Of a DNA stretch of 64,000 bases, positions 12,976-23,966 are shown piece by piece. The stretch is taken from contig CP136490.1 in the NCBI GenBank assembly GCA_032768795.1, forward strand, positions 3,968,001-4,032,000, read 5' to 3'. Both the position numbers and the translations under genes were made by a program. The DNA comes from Tremella fuciformis. Its lineage: Eukaryota; Basidiomycota; Tremellomycetes; Tremellales; Tremellaceae. The notes under the pieces were generated by a model. It made no database searches. It was not told the origin of the DNA and saw only the letters and a list, made by a program, of their open reading frames with translations. Each line of letters starts with the position of its first letter. Position 1 is the first letter of the stretch.

Positions 12976-14346
12976 ATGTCTATCCCGGTCGACAAGATAG
13001 ACAGTATTTCCCTCCGGGGTCAAGGCAAAGTGGCGGTGGTCGTCGGTGGCACTCTTGGCGTTGGCGCCGCGGCCGTCCGTTCCCTCGCTAGCAAGGGATG
13101 CTCAAAGATCATCTTTGTGGGACGTGATGAGTCTCGAGCCAAAGCACTTGTCGACAAGGTGGTCAAGCTGAGCGGCGGTGCGAGCGAGGCGTCCTCCATC
13201 AAAGGAGAATTGTCGTGCGCCTCCTGCCACGGTCCTGTGATAGGAAATGCTGACAGGCAGGACTTTGAACGGCATCCGAGTAGTCGTGGACAAGATCAAG
13301 TCTGCGGCCAATGGACCCATCGATTATCTGGTGAGTCGTCGCTATGCCTGAGGTGTTGCTGATTTAGGAGGTCATGTCCCAGAATGGGGTGCCACACAAG
13401 AACGGGGTCGTCTTGAACCAAGATGGGTGAGCATGATCCCTAGACTGCGCTCGCCACGGGAGACCAAGTACCCCTGGGATGTCTCAGCTGGCGCCCCGGG
13501 GGTCTGCAAACTTAAGAGAGGCCGTCATCGTGGTCATCTCGGATGACCTCCACGCCCGGCTGGCTGACAGAATAGAAATGGGACCAACTTCACCGTGCAA
13601 GTCCTCTCGAGGTTTTACATCACCTATGCTCTGATTCAGTCAAAGAGCCTGAAGGACCGAGCCGTCGTCATGTCAATCGGAAACACTGGACTGGACCTGC
13701 CGGATCTCGACGTGAACGATATCAACCTGCAGAAGCGGGCCCCTCGGGACTTCTGGATCCAGGCTAAACGGGACGGCACCGTTCTCGATTCCGTGTTCCA
13801 GGTACATCCCAGAGCCTCACAGCTGAGCCCACACTGAGATTGTCTAGGAGATGGTCGCTCGCTATCCTCAGTATCGCTTCATTAGCATCATGCCCTGTGC
13901 GTTGCCATTGCCCATCACGTAGCTCTTGGTCCGTGCACAATCGACGGCATCCTTTGCGAGCTCTCTGACCGACTGGAAGCGCTCCCCCACTGCGCACATC
14001 TTGTAGCCAGATCTGACCGCAGACGTGATCGCCAGCGAGGTCTACCATTACGACCACTTTCCGTTTCCCCTCAATCACATCCTCCGCCTGGCCGTACCCT
14101 TTTCGCCCTCTCCGGACACATTCATCCGTGGTCCGATGACGGTCAGCACTGGTCCTAGTGAAGTATGAATTCGCTGACATCCAGCTTATGCTTGTTCCGG
14201 GCGCGCAAGATGGACTTGGGACATTCTTTGGGGAGAACAAACTGAAGCCGAAGGAGCCTGGATCGTGGTCGCGCGTGTCCGCCAATAGGCAGGCTGTCTG
14301 GTCGAAGCTCGTTGCCATCGTCGACGGTGCACATCGTGCCCCTTAA
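12976..14346 (+). CDS. SDR-fold protein, tandem copy 2
   Basis: Paralogue of the preceding gene with the same order of motifs: MSIPVDKIDSISLRGQGKVA, VVVGGTLGVGAAAVRSLASK, IIFVGRDESRAKALVDKVVK, NGVPHKNGVVLNQDG, then FTVQVLSRFYITYALIQSKS. Then AVVMSIGNTGLDLPDLDVND, RDGTVLDSVF, MVARYPQYRFISIMP, a hydrophobic segment (HFPFPLNHILRLAV), ADIQLMLVPGAQDGLGTFFG and PGSWSRVSANRQAVWSKLVA. Stop at 14346. At the catalytic position it has Trp-Ile-Gln-Ala-Lys, so Tyr is replaced by Trp while Lys is kept. The Ser of the SDR active site is in a changed context (SIGNTG). Introns of about 50-150 nt separate the blocks and exon borders are approximate. Function unknown; probably arose by tandem duplication. Confidence 0.78.
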
Positions 14347-14641
14347 GCAGCGAGCTCGAGGCACCCTTTCTGCTCGATGCTAGATACGAGATTCATGCAT
14401 GCATGCATGAGTATGCTAGACACTGCTACTCGAGTAGCTAGATAACCACGCGACTGTGGGGTCCGTGCCTAGATTAGGCCTATGCTTGCTAAGAGGATCG
14501 GCGTCGGTCTTCGGCGACCGGATTGATCCCGCTCAGCAGTGACAACCTACTCAAACTACTTATGTCGGCATCAATAGACGGGGAGTCCACCACACCCCTG
14601 CCCCTAAATCTTCTCTTCATTCGGCCTGACCAGCAAATATC
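14347..14641. other. Intergenic between SDR copies 2 and 3, with a short CATG repeat
   Basis: Contains a four-unit CATG tandem run at about 14394-14409. It should include the promoter of copy 3. Nothing else recognised. Confidence 0.4.
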
Positions 14642-15829
14642 ATGACAGACGTGAACAAAGAACTCGAAAGCTTGACTCTCGCGGGCCAAGGCAAAGTCGC
14701 TGTGGTCATCGGTGGGACCCTGGGTATGGGCGCAGCTTCGGCTCGACTGTTGGCCAAGAAGGGATGTTCAAAAGTCATCGTTGTCGGCCGCAATGTCCAG
14801 CGGGGAGAGGAGATGGCGCAGCTTCTCGGCAAGCTGGGCGGCGAAGGAGTCACGGGCCACTTTGTCCAGAGTGATCTCGGGTCAGTGCCTCCGGCTCTCT
14901 TCGCCGGCGGGGGCCGGCTGATGATCAGGACCATGAAGGGCATGAAAGCGACGGCTCGGGATATCGAGCGGGAAGTCGCCGATAACAAGATCGACTATTT
15001 GGTGAGGCGGGTATCCGCCACAGGCCGGCTGCTTATGGGCAGTTTTTGACTCAAAACGGCTTCATGACCGGTACACACGTCGAGAACGAGGATGGGTGGG
15101 TCGAGTTGCCAACGGTGAAGACGTCGTTGATGCTTTGTAGCGATGATCCCGACTTTGCCATCCAGGGACTGTCCCGCTTTGCCCTCATCTACTACCTCAT
15201 CACCTCGGGGTCCCTCAAGAAGGGTGCCACGGTGTTGAGCATCTGCAATGTCGGCCAAACCCTCGCTACGCTCGAGGTGAACGACCTGTCGCTGAAGAAG
15301 ATGGATGCGGGACGGACGAGGCTGTTCCTCGCCCAATCGGCCCGCGACAGTTGCGTGATTGATGCCTCGTTCTTGGTAGATCCGCCGACCGTGTTGCACG
15401 GATGACCTCGCTGACACCGTCAGGAATTTATCGAACGTTACCCGGAGTACCGCTTCCTCCACATGTTCCCCGGTGAGCCTTAGCTTCTCGAACACCGAGA
15501 AGCATATTCTGATCATAGGCATGGTGAAAACGGAGAACTGGAGTCAAGCGCCCAGCGTCACTCCATTCCCGGTCAACTTCGTATTCTGGGCGGCTACTCC
15601 CTTCATCCCTTTGCCCGACAAATTTATCCCTACTCCAGTATGGGTGAGCCTTGTACCGGTCAAGATGAGTATCAGCTGATGTCAGCTCGCCATCGCGCCC
15701 GATGCCGCTACGAAAGCGCCCGGCCACTTTTTCGGACCGAAGTTGAAGGTCATGCAGCCTGGTGCGTGGGCGCAGGACAAGAAGAACCGGAAAGAGCTCT
15801 GGGACTTCCTCGTCGCCAAGTTCAGCTAG
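14642..15829 (+). CDS. SDR-fold protein, tandem copy 3
   Basis: Third paralogue. Starts at 14642 (MTDVNKELESLTLAGQGKVA), with VVIGGTLGMGAASARLLAKK and VIVVGRNVQRGEEMAQLLGK, then KIDYLV. Next are NGFMTGTHVENEDGWVELPT, FAIQGLSRFALIYYLITSGS, LKKGATVLSICNVGQTLATL, RDSCVIDASF, EFIERYPEYRFLHMFPG, a hydrophobic segment (PVNFVFWAATPFIPLPDKFI) and FFGPKLKVMQPGAWAQDKKN. It ends LWDFLVAKFS, stop at 15829. The catalytic position reads Leu-Ala-Gln-Ser-Ala, so both Tyr and Lys are absent. The same C-terminal hydrophobic stretch in all three copies may be a membrane or lipid contact (inference). It is the most diverged copy at the active site and is more likely a binding or regulatory protein than a classical dehydrogenase. 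Confidence 0.78.
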
Positions 15830-16580
15830 GTCGATCGAAAGAGGACTGGACAGTGTATAACGTGGAGCAACATCATAGCCACTCCCTGTTTGCTGCCATA
15901 CTATGTATTCGGGTCTTTTGCCGGTCAGGTCAAGGGAGACAGTGCTGAGCAGACACGACATTCCAGCTGAGGGAAGAGCAGACGTAGGCTCGCTTACCCC
16001 GGTTGACGGCATGCCGAGCGAATACTAAGGTCCGTGTTTCACCGTCCCGACTCAGGCCCTGCCCTTCTAGATCTCTTACCCAGCGTGACGGACAGAACGC
16101 CGAATGGTCTGGTGCCCATTGTTGTCCGGTTCCAACATCTGTGCTCCCTGACTCGTCGATTCAGAGAAATACGTCCCGCAGCAAACTTACCTTGTCTCCT
16201 GCGGATGCTCGATCAGCTTTCCAGACCCGGCAAGATATAAATGAATATTGTAGGATTCCGCATCGTCCAGCAGCAAGGACCTATGCACTTCCATGCCCTA
16301 CCCCCGCAAACTACCCCCGCAAAGGCAAACGAGTCGCGGAATCCAAGATCTGGGGCGATCGGTAAAACTATAAGCTTGGTCGCTTCCCACCAGGCGGCTG
16401 GGGTTCCAAGCTGCCGTTCCGCGCGTGTTGAGGAGATCTGGGGTTGACCGGAAAGCGGAGGATAAAGCCAAAAAGCCCCGCGGCAAAGTGTGGCGCGAAT
16501 TCGTCCGCTCCGAGAGGCAGAAGCCATCCGAGCGACGGGGCAGCGAGGGGGCTTCGAGAGGCGGCACGCCAGGTTCGGCG
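15830..16580. other. Unassigned interval after the SDR cluster
   Basis: Short open frames on both strands, none with a recognisable motif. The 3' part may belong to the doubtful minus-strand gene described next. Confidence 0.35.
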
Positions 16581-17412
16581 ACGACCTGGACATGTGATCT
16601 GGGCTGCATTAGTGCCCGGAGAGAGCACATGTCAGAAAAGGAGGTCTGAGTGGTACAATCCTCTGCTTGTGAGATCGAGCGCACGTTCTGGAATGCGGCG
16701 ACCTCGTCCACAATGATTACCGGGACCAAGAAGCCTGTGCCGTTCACCATCGGCTTCTGAAGTGTTCTGAGAGCTACGTTTCGAGCAAGACGGCAGCTTA
16801 CCACATAGTGCATGCTTCCGTTCTCCCGGCTCGCGATCTCTTCATGCGATGGGAAGGGCTGGGGGCAGGGTCGGCCGATGTGCGGAGAGCGGAACGAGAT
16901 AAGCTTGACCGGAATCACGTTACCACCCGGGAGCCCGCGCGGATGGTCCGTGCCTGATCTCCCTCGTACGAATGCCCATGCCTGCGTTTTCGCTTGCTTG
17001 CGTGCTTGTTCAGCAGCGACTTCTGTCCTATTCTCAGCTCAGGATCGATCGGAATGCATGTCCAACGCTGCACTCAGGCAGGGTGCCCCTGCTGGTTCTG
17101 GCGTTCCTCGGACGGCGAAGAGTACCAACGACCGGCTAGACCGATCAGCCGCTGCAAGCTCTGCGGTCCTTGGGATTCCGTGCGGCTGTGCAGCTCGAGC
17201 TGGAAAGCTTCCATCCCGCACTCCGAAGCTTGACTCCCATACTCAGGCCTCCCAACATCATGGCGACATAGAGTCCTGGGATCGAGAGGCGTCGTGTGGA
17301 AGACGCCTACGCCTTCCTCAGGAAAAACGAGTGTCTCAATAAGCCAAAAAGGCGAGCGCGGCCGTATGGCGACTTTCGCACCTCTTCTTTGCGGAAAACG
17401 TCGGCGCAGCAT
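16580..17412 (-). CDS. Possible spliced gene, product unknown
   Basis: Weak candidate. One minus-strand frame from 17412 reads FWLIETLVFPEEGVGVFHTT and later ECGMEAFQLELHSRTESQGP. About 150 nt further on, a second stretch reads GNVIPVKLISFRSPHIGRPC and SHEEIASRENGSMHYV. That stretch joins through a possible 45-nt intron (GTAAGC...CTTCAG, about 16800-16755) to KPMVNGTGFLVPVIIVDEVA and AAFQNVRSISQAED. The spliced stretch looks protein-like, but I recognise no family, the start is unsure, and the 3' end is not defined. It could also be a decayed gene. Confidence 0.28.
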
Positions 17413-18363
17413 GCGATCTTACGGCTTGCGGCAAGGCGCGGAATCCGCTGTATGTGAGATCAAGGTTGCCAGTGCGAGTTAGGTCAACCAAATTGATCTT
17501 GCAGTGGCGTAGCTCGCCCTAGCCCTCTTTGGGCAAAGTCTGCAGGTCGTCTTCTTTCGAGATCCGGCTGTCTGTGCCGCTGCGAACGATTGCGTTAGCG
17601 TCGGGTCTTAGCCGTAGCCGTAGCGCCGTGCTTGAGCCGATCCGAGGGAGCCGTGCCGTAGACTCATTCCAGCCATGGAATAAGTAGACCTTACGAAGCT
17701 CTCACGCCGCGTCCTTCCCGTCTTGTCTCACTGCCAACAATCTGTCTCACTCTTACCTATTCCGACATCGTCTCATGATCTCGAATAGACTAGCGCCACC
17801 CTGTTTGTGTGTATGCAAGCGACGCCGGACTTTGGGTGATGCGAGAGGCCCCTAGAGAGCTTGGGGGGTGCGGAACAGTAGACCACCTTCTCCGCCTCGC
17901 TTCTTTCGGTGTGTCACCACCAAACTTGTAGCTGGCTGCATGCCAGCTTGGGCCTCTCAGGTAGAGACCAGGAGCTGGACCAGCCAAGGCGCTACTCTGT
18001 GGAATGTGGGCGCTCGGGGCTTGGGCAGAAGGGGGGCGCCGTCGGCGACCACAACTTCAGCCACCATCGAAAGCTTGCAGATGAGAAGTTAGTCAATGTA
18101 GTCTGCAACCCTCGGCTCGTCCCTCGTCCCTTGGACCTTGGGCCTGTCGGTCGTCTCAGCGGTATCTCGACCGAGTCGATCGCACTTGGCATCGACCTGG
18201 TCTCAAACAGGCCACCGCGAAGAGCCTAGCCATAAGAATGTAGTTGGGGCAAGAATGGGTGACCTCTCTTTCCATATATCTCTTCGACGCTGCTGGCAGC
18301 CCCATCGTCTGGACGATTGTCGAAAGCACAACGCGACCCTTGTCAAGCGTTCCAATCGCAAAG
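17413..18363. other. Intergenic upstream of the CPL1-domain gene
   Basis: About 950 bp with no supported coding sequence. It includes C/T-rich stretches near 17700-17770. It should contain the promoter of the secreted-protein gene starting at 18364. Confidence 0.45.
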
Positions 18364-19530
18364 ATGCGCATCGCCCTCACCGCGCTCCTAACTTCTCTAT
18401 ACCTTTCGGCCACCGCACAAGCCATAGCTGTACTCGGATGCACTTCCACAGTGGCAGGGCTGGGCACGACGCTGAAAGCCGGCGCCTACGCCTCTGAGAC
18501 GGCTTGCGCAGTGAGTCATTGATTACTCTCCCTTGCAAATCATAGACGCTGATTTCAGTCTGCGTGTACCTCATTCCTCTACGCCTACTACAATCAGGCG
18601 GACCAATCGTGCAGATGCACAAACGTCGCCCCGGCCCTCTCTGCGCTGGCTAGCGCAACAGCCTCCGCCTCGTTGGGCGTTCTTGCCGCCGGATGTGCAA
18701 GTACTACGCTGACTCCTAACTACGAGGTGAGTGCCAATGATACACAGCGTGGACAAGAAGTAAACTAATGTGCAGGCCCTTGATCTGACTGTGTCGGACA
18801 ACGTCTTCCTTCGTATCTGTATCCTCGCATCGGCACTCGGCACAACCAGTACCACCGGGCTGGTCCAAGGATCCGGCAGCACACCTTCGGGGTGCATCAA
18901 CTCTTGCAAGGCACTCCGCAAACCCTACTCCATTCTCGCGGGAGACGGTTCCTCTTGCCAATGCGCAACAACCATCTCGAGCAACGCTATCGCCGGTCTC
19001 AACATCCTCACTTGCCCCGCCTCCACTACACCCAACTCGGTGCGCATCTACGAGGACGCGACCCTCATTCCTGCCGGGACTACTGCACTGAAGAAGCGCG
19101 ATGCCTACGGCAAGCTCAACCGCCGCAAATACGAGGCGATGAAGTACTGCCCCGGCAAACTCGCCGCGTGCCGTATCGGTAACTCGTTGACTGGGGACGG
19201 GTACGAATGCATTGATACAACATCTGAGCTTGAGAGCTGTGGTGGCTGCATCGCCGGATGGGCGCAAGCTCCCCTTGGACAAAACGAGACCGTTGGTGTC
19301 GAGTGAGTTGCCTTACCTTTCCTTCCGGGGACGGGGCTAACTCAGCTAGCTGCTCTTCTCTCCCAGGCGTCGCGATCGGAGGGGTCACGTGCAATGGTGG
19401 TGTGTGCGAGGTGTCATCTTGCCAGCGAGGTTGGAGGCGCGTGGGGAACGCTTGCATTTCGCAAACTGCAGCGTACACCCAGACCGTCTTCAACAACAAG
19501 CGACTCACCCGGCACATGCGTCACAACTAG
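18364..19530 (+). CDS. Secreted cysteine-rich protein with CPL1-like domain
   Basis: About 310 residues, four exons. Start chosen at 18364 because it begins a clear signal peptide (MRIALTALLTSLYLSATAQA); an in-frame Met 120 bp upstream would bury it. The first half has regularly spaced cysteines in the fashion of small fungal WSC-like modules (SACTSFLYAYYNQADQSCRC; GCINSCKALRKPYSILAGDG, then SSCQCAT). The second half matches the CPL1-like domain: MKYCPGKLAACRIGNSLTGD, GYECIDTTSELESCGGC, then C...PGVAIGGVTCNGGVCEV and SCQRGWRRVGNACIS. In Cryptococcus, CPL1 is a secreted effector linked to virulence and macrophage signalling; many basidiomycetes have several relatives of unknown role. A dibasic KKR site lies between the halves. 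Exported or cell-wall associated; precise function unknown. Confidence 0.82.
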
Positions 19531-19800
19531 GACTCGTCTTGAGTCAGCACCTTCAAACATAGAGATAATGGACATTTTTGGACGTACAGTGTATATCGAC
19601 CCCCTGTAGCATCTTTGATAATGATCTGAGCAATAAGAAGGAGACGAGTAGAAGGCATGCACAGATAAAGCACAAGTAAAAGAAGAAGAGTGGTCTGTGC
19701 GCCGGTGTTGTCCAGGTGGACAGCTCGGTTAAAGTTCATAGCCGGATCGCCGAGGATGCCAAGTCGAGTGATCATTGTCATTTCATAGCGTAAAAAGAGA

Positions 19801-20685
19801 TGAGCAGGATGCTGAAAGCGCTGGACAGACACAAGACGGTCATACTGGTATGCGACGTCCAAGAGCGATTCCGTGCGCGCCTTCCCAATCAGACAAGACA
19901 ACCACTAACAGGATTCAGGCCACGCCGTGTATGGCTTCGGCGCCATGTGCTCCTCGATCAACCGTCTCTTGCGAGCAGCAACAGCAAGTCTTACTAGGCC
20001 ACTTAGTGGAGTGCGCTTATCACCATACAGATGCTCGAGATACCAGTCATCACCACCGAGCAGAACCCGCGAGGTCAGCTCCTGTCACGTTTGCAAGGAT
20101 CGCCTGACGCGGCAGCTCTAGGCAATACAGCAACGGAAGTCGGCCTCGCGAACTTGCCAGAACACCTGAACTTGGGCGAATTTCCCAAAACCCGCTTTTC
20201 GATGCTCATACCGGCTGTGGAGAATATCATCCGGGACAAAGGCTTCGAGCACGTCTTGCTCGTGGGCATCGAGGCGAGTCGTAGCCGTCTGCGAGCTCAT
20301 TTGAGGCTGATCTGGACAGTCTCACGTATGTGTCCTGCAGACCACCCTAGCGCTTCTGCGAAGTAACCCAGGGATCGGCGTGTATGTTCTTGCGGACGCT
20401 GTGAGCAGTGTCAATAGGCAAGAGATCCCCGTGGCGTTCGAGCGGTTGCGAGGGGCCGGAGCGGTGATTGGGACGACTGAATCGGTGCTCTTTGAGCTAA
20501 TGAGTGAGTCTAGCTGTATCTGAGGGAAACGCGTCTAATTAGAAGACGATTCGTCCGACCCCCTGTTCAAGCCATTCGCGATGATGGTCAAGGGCGACAA
20601 GGAGAATACGAAGAGATCACTCGAGACTTTCCTTGATTCAAAAAATGCGCAACAGCCGCCTGCCACCGACTCAAAGCCTACCTAA
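19801..20685 (+). CDS. Isochorismatase-fold hydrolase (ISOC1/ISOC2 type)
   Basis: Cysteine hydrolase of the isochorismatase superfamily, about 210 residues. Start MSRMLKALDRHKTVILVCDV at 19801, giving the catalytic Asp in VCDVQERF. Intron 1 (GTGCGC...TTCAG) leads to RHAVYGFGAMCSSINRLLRA. Intron 2 is GC-AG (19984-20030) and restores AAT-MLEIPVITTEQNPRG. Intron 3 (GTCAGC...TCTAG) gives NTATEVGLANL. The catalytic Lys is in FPKTRFSML. Intron 4 is again GC-AG (20275-20320) and joins GIE to SHVCVLQTTLALL, supplying the catalytic Cys in the family signature GIESHVC. After YVLADAVSSVNRQEIPVAFE, one more intron leads to FELMN-DSSDPLFKPFAMMV and a short tail ending at 20685. All three catalytic residues are present. 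Substrate unknown. Convergent with the GRP94 gene. Confidence 0.88.
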
Positions 20686-20794
20686 TCACCCTCTTGCGCC
20701 AGTATCGGCACTTTGTTGGGAGGGTGAGATGCGATGCAATGCATTGATCATGCGATCATGTCTTATAGTTTCATGTTGTAGACATTCTTCGTTT

Positions 20795-23700
20795 TCACAG
20801 CTCATCATGCACTGTTGCACTGTCATCCTCTGCGCCGTCATCCTCGCTCGCCATTTGCGATTTCAGCTGGGACCAGTCCACCCATTGGTCTGCACCCTGA
20901 CCGCCTTGGTCGACAAAGGCATTATCGTCCCCGCTGACACCGTCTTCGGGCAGCGGTCCCACAGCCGTCGGCGGCGCAGGCTTGATCCGAGCTGAGCCTT
21001 GAGCCGAGAGAGAAACGCCTAGCGAGCGCCTCAAGAGAGCCTCAACACGGCTGAAGTATCTGACACCTCAGCTCTGACCCGACCGGAGTAGCCAGGACTT
21101 ACGCTAAGGGATCAGAGACAGCGAAGCCGCTTCTGACCAGAGCTGTATCGAAGAGCACCCGGACACTCTCGCGAAGGTCAAGCACCTCGAATGTCTCATC
21201 TTCCTCATCGGCCGGCAAGTCGAGTACTCGCTCCAGGAGACCTTCGATCAACGGTGACTTTGGGTTGATCTCCAGGACCTTCGGTAAATTCTTCATCATG
21301 TCAAACATCGGGTCGTCCTCTTCTTGCACCTGAGCAGCCATAATGCGCTGCATGTTCGCAGACCAGCCAAAGGAGTCTGTGCGTCAACAATATAGCCATG
21401 ACGACCGAGTGCGACTCACCGACGACGATTGTGCAAGGTGAGGAAACGAGTCTGTTGGTGAGGACGACTGGTATGTCAGCGCTGCGCGGAAGGCGGCTTA
21501 AAATGCTCACCATCACTGACTTGTCCGGCCAAATCCTGACGCAGCCAATCTGTCAGAGGCTTGAACGCGACCTTCTGCGCCTCAAGCTCCCTCTTCTCTG
21601 CCTCATCCTCGTCCTCGTCCCCGTACTGCAAGCCCTTCTTGGACACATCCTGTGCCTTCATACCCCTTGAGATCAGTTGACTATTAATCTTGGAAGCGGT
21701 ACTCACATGAAATTGCCCAGTGCAGACATCATGGGCTCGTCTGACGGCAGATTGAGCAGCAAAACCTCATACCCTCGGGCGATGAGCTTTTCCACGAAAG
21801 GCGATGCTGCGAGGGCCTCGGCCTTCTCGCCTGCCCCGGCAATATAGTAGATCTCATCTCAGCACCAAGGTCAAAATCGAGGAGATTATCTCACCTGCTT
21901 CTGCCCCTCCTTGCGGTTCGCCACATACTGTGCTGTCAACCACGTCAGCTAGAGGCAGATATGACTCACGTCTTCCAAAGAAGTGTAATTCGTCCGTGTA
22001 CTCTCGAATCTCAACAGCTTCGCCAGTTTGACTTTATCCTTCTGCGATTCGAGCATGCCAATCCGAAGGGCGTTGCCATACAGTTTCGAGACCTCCTTGT
22101 ACTTTTCCGGCTCATCCGTAGCGAGCTTCGTGAACAGATCAAGAGCCTTTCGTATAAGGATTCTCTGCAGCTGCTGAAGGAAGCGATTGTTCTGCAAAGT
22201 TTCCCGGGAAACATTGAGTCTGCGGGTCAGCGGGGCAAGAAGGCTATCGATTGAGCTGACGGCAGGTCATCAGCTGCACGGTCAGCCAGGTCTCCGGTCC
22301 CAGTTACAAGACTCACCATCCACAGTCACCTTGAGGAAGCTCAACCACCTCGGCATGTACTCTTCTCCAAGGTCATCGGTAATGAACACGCGCTTGACCA
22401 TCAAGCGGACGTTGTTGATGCCGCTGTTGATCTTCTGCCAAAAATCTTTTGGTAGCTTGGCAGGGATGTACATGATGGCGCGGTAGGAAAAGCCAGACCC
22501 CGTGTCGCCCTTTGCAATGAGCTAAAGGTGTCACGGGCAGGCAGCTCAACCTGCCTTGAAATGTGACCAGCCCAATGTCTCGGCGAAGGGATCTTTCGCG
22601 ACTGCCTTGTAGAACTCTTCGTACTCCTCAGTGGTCACATCCTTGGGGTCACGCATCCACAGAGGGGGTTTGTCGTTGACTCGGATCCACTGTTCTTCGA
22701 CGCTTGTCTCGAAAGATTCCTCTTTTGGCGTCTGGTCATCCGTATCAAGATCGTCATCGAACTCGTCTGGATCGCCGTCCGCTGGAACAGACTGGGGTGG
22801 CGGCAAGGGAGTCTTGGTGATTTTGCGCTCCTTGATGTAGATGGGGAAAGTGGTCGAGAAGGCAGAATGCTTGTCGCTGCGGGATTATGAGCTACCATAG
22901 AGCAATTAGGTAGTCAGCTCACATGAGAGCCTTGAGCTTGTTAACCGACAGGAATTCCCCATCCTCCTCGCCAATTGACAAGACGATCTCGGTCCCTCTG
23001 CCGAGAGTGTTCCCCCTAGGATCGGGGTAGATCTCGAACGAATCGCCAGAGGATGACGAGACGAACGTGTACTGCTGCGGATCTGGATTATACGACGTGA
23101 CAGGGGGGAGCGAGGAAACCTGAACGGTGGGCGAGACGAGGAAGCTGGATATCCTCAGCTGCGGGACAGAGACATCCATTGCGCTCACCAGGAATAAAAG
23201 CCCAGACCTAACCACAATCAGCAGCCTGTCCTTTGCGAAGGGTCCAGCGGCGCAAGACGCACCGAACTGTCCAATGAGATTGCCGTCAGCCCCACCACCA
23301 CCCTCCTCAGCCTTCTTCAGGAACTCGCTCGTCCCACTCCGAGCAATGGTACCCAGATTCCTGGCCAGCTCGTCCTTGGTCATACCTATTCCAGTGTCTA
23401 ACGGCTCAGCTCACGGTCCAGTCCTGCCAGACAAATGCAGCTCACCTCGTATGACCAGCTCGCCAGTCTTTCCACCCTCGTCCAGCCGTACTTCAATCGT
23501 CACATTGGCTTCCCCGCTGGAGAGAACGCTCCGGTCAGTCAACGAGACGAGCCGTAGTTTCTCGAGAGCGTCGTTGGCATTGCTGAGCAGCTCGCGGAGA
23601 AAGACATCCTTGTGCGAGTACAGGGAGTGGATGACAAGAGAACGCAAGCGGGTTATGTCAGACTGATGTGAGCATCCCTCTCCGGGGGTAGTTCGTGTAG

Positions 23701-23820
23701 GGCGAACGGCAGGAAGTCAGTGTTGCTCACCTCGTATTTGAAAGTCTCAGACTCGGGAGCTGCACCCGCCAGAGCAAGGGCACTTGCAAGGACACCCAAC
23801 AACAACCCAAAGACCCTCAT
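20795..23820 (-). CDS. GRP94 / endoplasmin, ER-lumenal Hsp90
   Basis: Start at 23820 with a signal peptide (MRVFGLLLGVLASALALAGA). Spliced exons give the Hsp90 ATPase domain: RLRSLVIHSLYSHKDVFLRE, LLSNANDALEKLRL, TGIGMTKDELARNLGTIARS, NLIGQFGLGFYS (junction of two exons), then the GRP94-like insert-bearing middle domain (EEQWIRVNDKPPLWMRDPKD; EYEEFYKAVAKDPF; MYIPAKLPKDFWQK near the client-binding region; RVFITDDLGEEYMPRWLSFL). The C-terminal domain has MQRIMAAQVQEEDDPMFDM in place of the usual MERIMKAQ. The protein ends VHDEL, a fungal-type ER retrieval signal, at 20795. Roughly 780 residues, the expected size. Role: ATP-dependent folding of secretory clients. At least ten exons; inner borders approximate. 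Tandem and same strand with SYF1. Confidence 0.9.
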
Positions 23821-23966
23821 TCTGGCCTCTGCAAGTCGGCAACAGGTTGATGAGCTGGAAAGCAAAAGAAACCAACCGGCCAAATTCCAGCAAGCTCGAC
23901 GTGGAACAACCTCCACCTTCGTACCGGCGATTAAAAGACAATGCATAGCCACCATGCAGCTACACA

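Noticed and set aside
14394..14409. CATG tandem run as a regulatory element.
   Set aside because: Only four units; most likely a chance microsatellite.
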